A DNA stretch of 64,000 nt from Combretum micranthum (taxonomy: Eukaryota > Streptophyta > Magnoliopsida > Myrtales > Combretaceae), in contig JAMXBD010004310.1 of NCBI GenBank assembly GCA_024138025.1, positions 1 to 64,000 of the forward strand, written 5' to 3'. Below are positions 33,848 to 45,511 of the stretch, one piece after another. How positions within the stretch are numbered: position 1 is the stretch's first letter; each line of letters opens with the position of its first letter. The notes under the pieces are model-generated. The model did no database searches. It saw only the letters and a list, made by a program, of their open reading frames with translations, and was not told where the DNA came from. The translations under genes and the position numbers were made by a program.

Positions 33848-35380
33848 TGATGGTTCATTTTCTCTCTAATTTAGAGCGACCGAGTTTTAAATTTATAAAC
33901 CTATATTTCATTTTCCTAAACACGGTCAAATCCAGGCAAGTGCACCTATCGTTATGTAGTTTAGGATAAAGTATAGGGTCGTCTCCTACAAGGAACATTC
34001 TCAAGCACTAGTACTACTCTAATTTTCCTATGATCTAGCAAAATAAATAAAGAGTCGATTAAATGAATGATTACTATTCTAAATTTAAAATTACACTACA
34101 TTATACTAAGAACACAATACAAATACAAATAGAACACAACAAGTACAATAAGATTTTCTCATTTCCTTAACATGAATTTATACATATATTCTCTAATGAT
34201 TACTACCTGCAAGAATCCATTGAGTATATGAATGTTCTTCTCAGAAGCATTCATTTCTAACAATTAGTGTGTCCATTGGAATCTCTTCCTAATTAACAGC
34301 CACTAGAAAGTTGCATTAAGATTTATTATTTCTGAATTCTTCAAACAAATGCAGAAAGTCTCACCGGGATATCTCTATCACTATGAGCGACTCGCCTAGT
34401 AAATAAGATCTATTCTAAAGAACCATCTCTCGATGTATTCTAAAGAAATTTGGTCAAGAAGGTGTTGCGCCTTCACTACTTCTTGAGATAATTAATTCTA
34501 TTTACTAGATCTAGTTAATTATTAGATGCAATAAACTTTAACGATCAAATTCAAGCTAAATCCATGAATAAATCCCATTCTCTACCCATACAGAATGACA
34601 GAAAAATAGATAAAGAATGATATTAACATATTTAGAAAAGATGAGAAGAATGAGTAGAGAAAAATACAAAACTCCTTCATTGTATTTGGATGTAGATCTG
34701 GAGTCTTGTATACAACAATCGAACGACAAACATAATTACTAACAAACTCACCCTCTCCCTCCTATAAGGAGGGAGAGGTTTTATTACAATCTCAACACTC
34801 TCTCTTTTTTTTTTTTTTGTACAAGTCTTTTTGAATAAAAATTCTACATAATAATTAATCCTCCTGTATTCTAATCTATACCTATATATAATTCTCTTGA
34901 TCTGCTCCTCTTGAATGGATATGGTGTTGTTTTCATTCATCACATTGTTTGGTGAAGAGGTACGACACTTGGATGAATGTATGTGTCTTGATCTCGAACC
35001 ATTGCATCCATTGGTGAAAAGACACAACACTTAGATGAATGAGTGCATCTTTTCTACATGAACCATTGCATCAATTGGTGAAGAGACACAACACTTGGAT
35101 AAATGAGTGCATCTTTTCTGCATGAACCATTGCATCCATTGGTGAAGAGACACAACACTTGGATGAATGAGTACATTGCCTTGCACGGGAAATCTTCCTC
35201 CAATTAATCAGTCTTTATGAAATTCTTCCAAAATCCCTTTAATTGTTTCCAATATGCTCTAATTTTACCTGAAATGAATATTTATCATACTTAAGTACCA
35301 ATTCTACTATAAATTATCTCAATAAAGCTATAAATTGGACTTAATTAACCTTTAAGATCAAGGATAAATTACGACTATCA
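33848..35380 (-). repeat. 5' LTR of element I
   Basis: Partner of 30283-31804. The differences seen by eye are a few substitutions and short indels in T runs and AT repeats. Tandem 65-bp repeats lie at 34949-35180; the ORF at 34677-35030 reads across them. Confidence 0.92.
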
Positions 35381-35385
35381 CCTAG

Positions 35386-36102
35386 AACATAAAGAGGAAA
35401 AGACTCTATCATGGTGGTTATAGATCGCTTTAGTAAAATGACACACTTCATACCATGCCACAAAACAGATGATACCCTTTATATTACTAACCTTTTGGTG
35501 CAGGAAATTGTCAGGTTACATAGGGTGCCACATAGCGTTATTTCTAACAGGGACACCAAATTTCTTAGTTTCTTTTGGAAGACACTCTGGAGCAGACTTG
35601 GCACCAAGTTAATGTACAACACTTTATGTCACCCTCAGACAGATGGCTAAATAGAAGTTTTCAACTGGACGCTTGGAACATTACTCAAAGCAACGGTTGG
35701 CAAGAATCTTATTGATTAGGACTTGTGTCTTCCTATTGTTGAGTTTACTTACAATAAATCTACACATAGTTCAACCGGTAAGTCACCCTTTAAAGTCATG
35801 TATGGCTACAATCCAACAATAAATTTGGACTGGATAGCTACACCAGTAGCAAATGAAGAAAGCTTGAGTGGAGTGGAACAATCCTAGAAGTTCAGAAGCT
35901 ACGTCAAAAGGTAATTAAATATCTCAAGAAGATTCAAGAGCAGTAAAAACAATAAGGAAACAAATGACGGAAGCTAAAGAATTTCAATCCCAGTGATTTG
36001 GTTTGGATTCATCTTAGTAAGGACCAATTTCCACACAAAAAGTCACATAAATTATCCCCTAGAGCAGATAGACTGTTCAGAATCATAGAGAAGATCAATA
36101 AC
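35386..36102 (+). pseudogene. Integrase core and C-terminus of element G
   Basis: Continues the domain broken at 30277. The open stretch 35411-35650 has [19 protein letters not shown], then [15 protein letters not shown] with the second catalytic Asp and HPQTDG; after a stop IEVFN carries the catalytic Glu. Further on, with stops, come TYNKSTHSSTGKSPF and GYNPTINLDW, and later LSPRADRLFRIIEKINN, which is the usual end of gypsy integrase. The text stops where LTR J begins. Confidence 0.85.
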
Positions 36103-37955
36103 TATAAAACCCTTGAATTTTTCACAATTCTTATAAAATAATCCTAGAAGTTAAACACCAAAACTAAGACCTTGAAAATTGACCCAAGTTAAAACCGAAT
36201 TCTAAATAAGATCAAATACGAAAATTCTTAACCTTAAGAAAAAGAGAACCATTAAAACAAAACCTAACAATTGTTTGATTCAATATCTGTATACCAACCA
36301 AATTAGCTATTTGATCTCTAACACGCAAATCAATATGATATATCCAAATAACACACGACGACAAAATACTAAAACCTTAAATTCTTCTATGAATTTTAGA
36401 ATAAAAAAATTTCAATTACCCCCAAAAGTCAAAAGAAGTCAACCCATAACCCTAGACTCGGTTAAATAACCCGGGAACTGAAAAATATTAAATAAATCAC
36501 AAATAAAATAAAATAAAACATAAATGTTGAACCATAAATATAACACGGCCAAAAACCCCAAAATTTTACGATCTTACGAATAAATCAACAAGTCGGAAGT
36601 CAAATGAGATCCCTAAAAGTCAATAAAGTCTATAACAAACCCTAGTGTTTAGATCTGGCAATCCTGCACTCTTAAACCCTAAACAAAAAAACTGAAGTAA
36701 GTATTGATAATGGTTCATAATAATATAGGAAAGCTTAAAAAATCATATTTGCAAATTTCCACTGTATTTTGGATCCAAACGGAATCAGTTTTCGAAAACC
36801 GTTCCTCGGTACTCCGTATAGTAAAAATATTTCGATAACACTGATGGATTTGTATTAATACAAGGATTTCAAAAATGTCAGTTTTACAATTTTTCGATAA
36901 CTAAAAAATATCATATATCTCATTTTTATGCATATTTTTTTACTACCGATATTAATTCGTCTAGTCTACTATTCATAGTACTATTTCACCATCTCTACTT
37001 TTTCTTACAATCTATTCTTACACTTACCATATTTATCTCTTACAATTTACTTTTCCCACACAACTTTATTCACATCATACCATACACATTACTTCTTTTT
37101 ATTACAAATAACAAATAAATCAATTTCTCCCTCTCCAAAACCGGCACCACTCCCTCTTTCCTCATCTCTATTATTTTTTTTTCAATTTATTTTATTACAT
37201 TCAATTCCCTTCATCTTCAACTATAAATACCCTATTCCCTCAACTTCTTTCACACACTCATTTTACATACCAAAACTCTTTCAAAATTTCTCTACAATTC
37301 CTCTCTATCAAAACTCTCTATAACCAAATTCTTCCAAAATCTTCTTCTACAAAATCCTTCTCTACATATGAACTATTTACTACATATCACTACTCACATA
37401 ACTATTCTCTACAAAATCCTTCTCTTCATACTTTAACAAAACACTCTTACGTAAAGCTTTTAACCATCTATTTTCCCATATCATATAACTTAACATGACT
37501 ATGGTATTATTTCTTAAAAACTCATATGAGTTGTAGAAGCAAAAACATGTTCATGTTTTATTCTTGCACATGCCAAGAACTCCGATTTTGTTATCTTGAT
37601 ATTATTATGATATTATGTTGTTATTGTTGTTATTATGCTCTTAATCTAATCTTATATGTATTATTATTTATATATTTCCAGAAGCCTAAATGCTCACTAA
37701 CTCTCTAACAAGCTTATTGTTATTATTGTTTTTCTTTTCTTTCTTTTTCTTTTTCTTTTGAGACTGGTCTATTCTTAGTCTTGGGTTGCCTTGATGAAGC
37801 TAAGGCTCCTAATACTTGACTGGTTACCTTGATGAAGCTAAGGTTCCCAATGCTTGAACTTATTATCTTGCTTACTACTTTGCTTCTTATATCTGTCTTA
37901 TATTTTCATCTTTTTCATATTACATACTCATATATATGCACCATCATAATAATAT
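36103..37955 (+). mobile_element. LTR J, left part (+ strand), inserted in the end of G pol
   Basis: Begins TATAAAACCC (homologous to the TGTAAACCCC start of N, with TG changed to TA). It follows N block by block: the AAACCG...CGAAAAACG stretch near 36780, the ATTTTTCGATAACTAAAAA word near 36890, a TATA box at 37222-37229, pyrimidine-rich leader text, and a donor-like ACGTAAAGC near 37448. It is interrupted at 37956 by K, and the remainder is outside the window. The putative TSD ATAAC (36098-36102) is not testable. Confidence 0.75.
37222..37229 (+). promoter_or_regulatory. TATA box of LTR J
   Basis: TATAAATA followed about 30 nt later by CTTCTTTCACACACTC, the same arrangement as in N at 50989. 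Confidence 0.65.
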
Positions 37956-39130
37956 TGTCACACCTCAAAAGGAGGCCTAGTAGGATTAATCTAAACCTAT
38001 CATACCACGTATGCACCCGTAATATGAGAATCGTCTTGTAAGTCAGAGTGTACAAGATTCTATCTATTTATCAATATCTATTATACAAATGATATATTAT
38101 ATTATTGGATTTCAACTATAGAATCCGAATTTTCACTTTCTACCAAGACCATAGAGAATCAATATCCCCTACCAAATAATTAAATTTGGGTAACAACTAA
38201 TAAAATTACAACATTTACTTGTTTATACAAACTATCAAATTTTGTATGCTAAGTTTATCATAACCTACATTTCTAATTCTAGTAAAGCCTGTGGAAAGCA
38301 CTCTTCATACTTTCCTAGCCCAATCCAGCTAGCGTTATTCCTACACAAAAACTATTGGTGGTAAGTGAACTATGGGCTCAGTGAGGTAAGCTAACCATAC
38401 CACACATCAAATAATATCAAACAAATTTAATTATTAAGCGTATGCCATGCAACAATCAATCATATGTATAAGTACAAGTTTGGGGATCCGGAATCCAAAC
38501 AGAATGTAGATTTACGCCATCCCATCGGGGTTCGAAGGAAGCCATGAACAGCGATGTACCATGCTTAGGAGAATCAGAGAACCAAGGAAGAATGGGTACC
38601 ATAAACTCTCACAAATTACTTTAAAACATTTCACTCTTGTCCTCGGTACAAAGAAACACCATTAAGTATTAGCCATTTCATTTCGATATCACGAACGGTG
38701 TTCCATCGATGCCACTTAGTTCCCGTGGAACAGAATAGAACAAAGGTGCTTTTGGAAGAACTAGGAAAATGTCATCTAGAAACACCAGATGCATCACGAG
38801 AGAACCGAAATGCTAATATGAGCAGGGTCATCCTCCTTTTAAGATGCAATATGTGCATATAATGCAATGCATGTCCATTTTCATTTATGGTACCAGCAGT
38901 TTTTAGTTAAGTTTAAGATGATCATACAATTTACAGACAATATCAACATGCTTCATACAACAATCATCATACAATAAACTTATCACTTATAATAGGATAA
39001 TTTTGGCAATCAAGCATACACCAAACATTATGCAATATACTTAATCCCTCATGCATATCAATTGAATATATATTTATAACTATAGCTATACTACAAGCAT
39101 AAACAATGTGATAAAGTTAAAGTTACTAAC

Positions 39131-39192
39131 ATGTTGTCCCTGCTAATTTGTCATAATAAACTACTGGAATTCCAAGAACTTATCTATCCTTT
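39131..39192 (-). other. Micro-exon-like block of LTR K
   Basis: On the - strand, preceded by TTATTTCATAG and followed by GTTAGTAAC. The reading contains IPVVYYDKLAG; the frame is broken upstream by a stop, and there is no stop directly after YYD, unlike A, D, E and N. Confidence 0.4.
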
Positions 39193-39779
39193 CTATGAAA
39201 TAAGATAAAAGATTTTATTATTTACTATTATCTATAAAGCTTTTGGTTGTATTTTTTATAACCTTATTTAAGTTTTTACTATTTTAAATTTGCTTTATTT
39301 TTTAAGGTAGGAGTTTTGAATTTTATATAGGTTAGTCCTTTTTTTTATTGTTAGAAAATTTATTTAAACACCTTTCTATAAGAGAAGTCTTCCTAAAATT
39401 ATAGGTACCAACTTTAATTGTATAATTTTTTAACTAGGTCTATTATTTTCATTTTGCTTGTCTTGTTCTTGTTAGGTATTTATATATATCTACTGGGTAT
39501 TTGAAAAATTCATATTTATTAAGCTTATATTTTTATAGTTATTATTATCTCTATTTTTATATTATTCCTTATCTAACCTCTTATAGTAACTCGTATTTAT
39601 TTGCTATTGTTTAGTGTCGTCGTGTTTCTTTTCATATACTTTATATAATTTTCTTGTTATGTATAGGTATCATATAAATAAAAAATTTAGCTTATTTAAA
39701 TTTCCATTCTTACGTATAAAATATGCATTTTACAATTACTATACCTTATCTTCATTGACAAAGTACAATAATATAAACA

Positions 39780-39785
39780 ATGGTG

Positions 39786-39836
<51 letters not shown>

Positions 39837-40470
39837 TCATTATTGATAATAAAAATAATGGTAATAATCATAATGTTAATTTTGACATTATTTAACAACA
39901 ACAACAACAACAACAATAATAATAATATCTATAGTAATATTAATCATAATGATCATAATAGTAATAATTATAATAATAGAAATACTGATAACGAAAATAA
40001 TAATTAATAATATTAATAACAATAATATGAGTGGTCATTATAATAGTATAATCATAATATATTCATAATGATAATTATAATAGTAATAATAATAATATTC
40101 ATACTAATCATCATAATTATATTGATAATAACAATTATAGTATTCTTATTAGTAATAATATTAGTAGTTATCATAATATCTATAAAATGTTTGTATTATT
40201 AATAATAATCTTAATAACACCAATAATAACATTAGTAGTGTTAGTAATAATTATATTATTAATTATACTAATAATGATCATAATAGTTGCAACAATAAGA
40301 TAATAATTATAATATTAGCAATAGTCTTAATTAGCATATTAATCATATTAATAGTTTTAATTATTATAACCCTACTAATTTTAATAATAATAATCATAAT
40401 AAAATAATAAGATTAGTAATAATCATACTAATAATGAGTTTAATAATTATAACACAACAATTAATAATAA
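39780..40470. repeat. AAT/CAA microsatellite and AT-rich simple sequence in LTR K
   Basis: A pure AAT run at about 39785-39836, CAA repeats at 39894-39915, then roughly 550 bp of degenerate AATAAT/CATAAT text. The Asn- and Ile-rich ORFs here (39614-39895, 39780-40007) are products of the repeat. Confidence 0.9.
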
Positions 40471-41430
40471 TAATAATTGGAATAAATTTTGTTTATTATT
40501 ATTTAATTTCTTTTTTACATATATTTTTTGGATTTCCGAGAGGTAAACGGCTGGGTACACGGCTGGTTTCAAACCCAGAATTAAAGTCGAGAGGTACACG
40601 GCTCGTGTTTCCACCCGTACTCTTCTAGAAATCTACTATTCATCATCTTCTTCGTTGGTTTGATCCGATTTTCTTTCATTTTACACGTTAAAATCATTTC
40701 TAAAGTCTTCCTAAGTGTTTCTACATGTTATATATACACCTATATCAACTCATAACACATCAATATGTAGTTTAATCCTTGTTTGATCCATACAAAGGTG
40801 TAACTAGGGTTTTTAAGCATCTTACCTTGTTTGGATGAGTTTGGTGATATTTATTATTCTCCTAAAGCTTGTTTCGATCCTAGATGTATAGGAACATAGT
40901 TTAAGACCATGTTTAATCATTTTAAACTACTTAAAACAAATTTCTCTTATCGTCTTCTTCTTCCAAGCTTTTAAGGTTGCTTTAATGGAGTCTTAGTTTA
41001 GGTTTACGTTTGTTGTTTGTTTGAAATTTATTTGGAACGAAAATGGTGTGTTTTTGTTGTTATTTGGCTACTGATTTATGGGTTTGTTAGTTGCAAACTA
41101 AGAGCTTTGTTTCTTTGTTATTAAAGAACTATATATATATAGAGAAAAGAGGAAGAAGAGAGGCGGCTACTATGGGATTTTCTTCCACTGAATTGTAAGT
41201 TGTTTGTATGTTTTTTTTGTTTGTATTATTTAGTTGATCCATTTGGCTTAATTACATTGGCTTATGAGTGTGAATTATTGAATTTTCAAAGGTAAATGTG
41301 TGTGAACATTGGAGAAGAAGTCGGCTTGTATTTGTCAAAGAACACTTAGTCGTAGTTTTGTGCAAATTGCACCATATATGTACAAAATTTGTGCCAATGA
41401 TTACCAAAAAAAAAAAATTGTAAGGGAGAT

Positions 41431-44386
41431 TGTCATGACCTTACTAGGGGCTTAGTAGGATTATTCTGAAGTTGTCATACCGCGTGTGCACCGACAATAT
41501 GAAAACCATCTTGCAAGCTAGAGATTACAAGACTCTATTTATTTATTAACTTCTCATACATTGATTATACAAATACATATAATACTATTATTGAAACATA
41601 ACTATGGAATCCGATTTTCCACATCTCATAAAGATCACAGAGAATCAGTATCCCCTACCAAATAATAAAAATTGGGTTTCAACCTATAAAATAGAAAGTC
41701 TCAAATGTTTATACCGTTTATCTAAACTATATTCTAAGTTCATAGTGATCTATCTTTCTAACTTCAATGAATCTGATGGAGGAACTCTCTTCACACATTC
41801 CTAGCCCTTTCCCAACAAGTATTATTCCTAAATAAACACTGTTAGGGGGTGAGCGAAACCACAGCTCAGTGAGATAACCTGACTAGACTACACATCAAGC
41901 AATAACAAACAAGTTTAATTAGCAAGCATATGCAATGTAACAATCAATCATATGCACAAGTACAAGCTTGGATAACCCGAAATCCAAATAGGATAGAGAT
42001 TTACGCCCTCTCATAGGGGTTGAAGGAACCAAGTCGAGGAGCTCTGCCTCATGACCTACAGGCCCAAGAGAATCAAAGAACCAAAGGAGAAACATTTTAC
42101 TCATATCCTTTAAACAAAGAAACTCCACTAAGTGTTAGTCATTTCATGTTGATACCATGGGCAACATTCCTTCATTTGCCAGTTAATTCTCATGGAACTA
42201 AACAGAACAAAGAAAACCTTGTGTAGAACTAGGAAATCTACATCTAGAAAAACCAAGCATTAACAGAAAACCGAAACACTAACACGTAATGGGCTGTCAC
42301 ACCTTTATGCAATAATGCAATTTATACAATGCATGAGCATTTCATTTAAAGATTGTATAGTATTATGTCAGTTTATTAGGGGATCAGACAAGCATCAATA
42401 TGTTTCAAACATTATATATCATCCAATTTAGTTATCACTTCAAATAACATAGTGTGGCATTTAATCAAACACTATACCGCATACATTATTCCCATCCCCG
42501 CATACATAGCAGTTTAATATGTTATTTCATATGCACTAAACTTACAAGCACAATCAATGTGATAAGGTCAAAGTTACTCACTTGTTGTCCTTGCTAAATT
42601 GTCGTAATAATCTATTGGAAAGTCCCATAACTGATTTGTTTCTCCTATAAAATAAGATAACAGGTACTCATTACTATACTATTATATGCATAATAATCCC
42701 AGTTGTACCTTTTATGTCCTAAAGTTAAATTTTACTATTCTTGATCTATTTTATATATTTGAATACGGGTTTTAAATCTTACAAGTGTTAATTTTTTCCG
42801 GTTAAGTTATAAAATTTGTATAAATTCACTTTTCTTAGGAAAAGTGCCATAAATGATTCTAAATACCAATTTTAATAGTATAACCTTGATTTAGGTCTAT
42901 TGTACTTATTTTAGCTCTGATTTTAGCATATGAATCGGTGCTGGAAAGCTTTTTGAACTATGTGATGCCTATTATTCTTGTTCTTTATTTTTAATCGTCA
43001 TTTCAAGTTTATTGTTTTGTTTTATGTATTGATCATTAAGTTTTAGTGATTAAACTCATTTTAAGTCCCTTAACCGATGCTTGGTCGAAATCTATGTTAT
43101 AATTTTTTTTCATTTTGCTTTTCTTAATCTTTAAGTTAAGCTCTTATCTTTAATATGTTAGGGAATGCTTCCTATAGTTTACAATAATCTATGCTTAACA
43201 ATTCTTATTTTCCATATATGTTGAAATCTACACTATAGTGATATTTGAGTTTAATGATTTGATTTTTAAGCTAAATCATCAAGTTACTTAATATAATATT
43301 GAATTTGGATGAGTTTGTCTTAGGAATCCTTGTTTTCCTTTGTAAGCCATGACATCTATACATGATTATGATCATGTTACTAAATTTATCCATATGATCA
43401 ACTTTATTGAACCAAGTATGGTTCAATTATTAATTCAAGCATGAATTCCTCCTTAGAAATGATATAGGGCCGAGAGCATTTTGGTCTTTAGGGTTTTCAA
43501 AACTTTGTCTCTTCATTCTAATTTTATTTCTATGCATGAATACATATTATTTATAAGTTAAACTACTTAAATTAGGTATGGTACAAGTTCATATTACTCT
43601 ATGGTCGAAACTTCTAAAGTAATGCATAGATGTTTATGATGTGATTAAGTGGTTATTTTAACTTCTTGAATTTTATACGTGCTTTCATTACTCAATATAG
43701 TTTAGGTTTTGTTTTAGATAGCTTATGACATGCTTGATCTTTGCATATGGTTGAAACTTATAATTCTAAGGTTTGATATATTCTTGGTTGTTATTCTTAA
43801 TACTCTATAGTAAACATGTCATACACTTGGTGTAAGATAGAAATACCCTAAAGAAAAGATTATCCTAAGTTTCTATTGAAATGTATATTTGGACATAATT
43901 AGTTTATCAATTCAATTACATTAATAACTATCTTTAATCGAAGCAATTTTAATTCTATATTATTTATCAAATTTTAAATATGATTTTCATTTAAGGTCAA
44001 AAAGTCTTCATGACTTGGGTAGGAGGTCGTGTAGAAACTTAAACATGTAGATTTCTTCTATTCAAGTTCTTAATTGATTTTTCTTGCTAATTTAATTCTA
44101 TTTTTATGTGGTCTAATATTAAAACTTGATTCTAGCTCATTGAGCATGCTAACATATGAATATATTCTTAATTTAATTAAATAATCAATAACTCTAAGTT
44201 TTATTTAGCCTAATATAATTTCAACTTAAAAACCTTTATTTCTATGCAAACCATGACCATGGAGCTCCATGAATTTATTTGAGCTCACTCATTATCTTTC
44301 TAAATAAATAAATTTTAAATGTAAGTTTCCCTATATCTAATGCCTTCTTACCGATTAGGATTTATGGTCTCAAAACTAAATTAGGG
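41431..44386 (-). mobile_element. LTR L, left part (- strand), inserted in K
   Basis: Starts TGTCATGACCTTACTAGG. The left target GAGAT is at 41426-41430. Homologous to the first part of K and to D (shared GTAAATC box at 41997-42020, exon-like blocks). It is interrupted at 44387 by element M, as shown by the TSD TAGGG on both sides of M, and resumes at 63904. Confidence 0.72.
42582..42644 (-). other. Micro-exon-like block of LTR L
   Basis: On the - strand, preceded by TTATTTTATAG and followed by GTGAGTAAC. The reading includes NQLWDFPIDYYDNLARTT. As in K it continues past YYD, so D/A/E/N and K/L differ in where the stop lies. Confidence 0.5.
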
Positions 44387-44395
44387 TGTCACACC

Positions 44396-45122
44396 TAGGG
44401 GTGTGCAAAAAAACCGAATGTTTTAGGATAACCGAACCGAAACCGAGAAACCAATCCGAAAAAAGCAGTTAACCGATCCATCGGTTTCGGTTTAGGATTA
44501 GCATTTTTAATTTTTTTCGGTTTTCGGTTTCGGTTTCGGTTTTTAGATTCTAGAAACCGATGGATTCGGTTAACCGATCCGTAATTATAAACATATATAA
44601 TTTATAATATACCCATATAATTATTTTTTTTAGTATTATCAATATGAATTATGTTAAAGTGAATAATTCAGATAAAAATAAACAAATGCATATATGTTTG
44701 AAAATTAGAATGGTAGTATTTGATTGAGATTTTGTATTGAGCTTAATTGATCGGGGTTGATAAGAACACATGAGTAAAAAGCTATTATGATTATTATCTT
44801 AATGACACCGATATATATTAACAACTATTTTACATGTCTTACATTCTTAATTTATAGTTTTTAATATAATTATACAAAAAAAATACTCTAATTATTTTTA
44901 CGGACATATTGAAAAGTACAATTGCAAAATTTTCATGACCATTATGTCAAACGGTTAAAAACCGAAAACCGAAAAAATTAACCGAAAAAAACGGTTAACC
45001 GTTAAGGCGGTTAACCGTTCATAATGGATAGGTTTAGGATCAGGATATTGAAAATCCGATTATTATGGTTAGGATCAAAAAATAGGGCCACGGACCGATT
45101 AACCGAACCGTGAACACCCCTA
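44396..45122. mobile_element. hAT-type non-autonomous DNA transposon (MITE)
   Basis: 727 bp with terminal inverted repeats TAGGGGTGTGCA and TGAACACCCCTA (11 of 12 match) and a perfect 8-bp TSD GTCACACC at 44388-44395 and 45123-45130. Subterminal regions are full of AACCGAAACCGA / TCGGTTTCGGTT words on both sides, a habit of hAT MITEs. No transposase. It landed 9 bp inside the outer end of the 3' LTR of M. Confidence 0.95.
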
Positions 45123-45469
45123 GTCACACCCCAAGGGGTATCCTAAATGTAACAGTCTGCCACACTCAATATTAAAGCTTAAGTATGACAACTTTAGTCA
45201 TTCTCAGTAGCTTCGATATTAAGTGTAAGGCGTGCTCTCACAAATTTAGAGGACCATATATGGAATTATGGAGTTTAAGAAGATATAATAACAAATTAAG
45301 AAAAGATGATTCATAATATTCATTTGTTCATAACAATAGTCTCACAAATCTTAGGGTCATTCCTTAGCCACAAATAACTATAATCTACTATAAGAATATT
45401 TCTATCGAGTCTACATCTTATCCTACACTAAACTTCATCTAGAAATCCCTCAACCAAAAAGGAAAATAC

Positions 45470-45511
45470 CTGGCTACAGGGTCCACGTGGCCTCAACTAC
45501 AAATAGGTGAA
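45470..45511 (-). other. Third exon-like block, 3' LTR of M
   Basis: A 42-nt block on the - strand between TATCTTTTGCAG and GTATTTTCC. It contains GGCCACGTGGACC, as does the block in N. Confidence 0.5.

Larger units (their letters stand above)
30283..35380 (-). mobile_element. Element I: non-autonomous LTR retrotransposon (LARD-like)
   Basis: Two LTRs of about 1.53 kb in direct repeat on the - strand and about 2 kb of internal DNA without pol or gag. The TSD CCTAG at 30278-30282 and 35381-35385 is perfect, in the middle of the integrase of G. The primer site is of the TGGCGCCGTTGCCGGGG class and the polypurine tract AAGTGTGGGGATATT abuts the left LTR. The LTRs differ at only a handful of positions by eye, so insertion is recent relative to its host. 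It must have been mobilised by another element's proteins. Confidence 0.92.
22305..36102 (+). mobile_element. Element G: Ty3/gypsy element with 5' LTR through integrase
   Basis: Domain order is 5' LTR, initiator-Met-type primer site, gag with zinc knuckle, protease, RT, RNase H, integrase. It is interrupted by solo LTR H (TSD CATTC), element I (TSD CCTAG) and LTR J. Its 3' LTR lies beyond the window, because J and everything nested in J comes first. Every domain carries stops or frameshifts. Confidence 0.85.
37956..41430 (-). mobile_element. LTR K (partial in window, - strand), inserted in J
   Basis: Starts TGTCACACCTCAAAAGG within the text of J; the left target is AATAT (37951-37955). Its first part aligns with L (41431 onward) and its later part (40620-41170) with D (14950-15400), including the ATCATCTTCTTC word and the AT-rich promoter-like run near 41130. 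It is interrupted by L before its end. It contains an exon-like block (39131-39192), a small GC-rich cluster of ACACGGCTGG type (40545-40620) and a long AAT-rich low-complexity tract. Confidence 0.75.

Noticed and set aside
39614..40007. Asn- and Ile-rich ORFs
   Set aside because: Translations of an AAT microsatellite.
37956..44386. K and L as the two LTRs of one element
   Set aside because: Same orientation and family, but there is no primer site, polypurine tract or internal domain between them. L starts within K text, and the sequences are too diverged for a recent pair.
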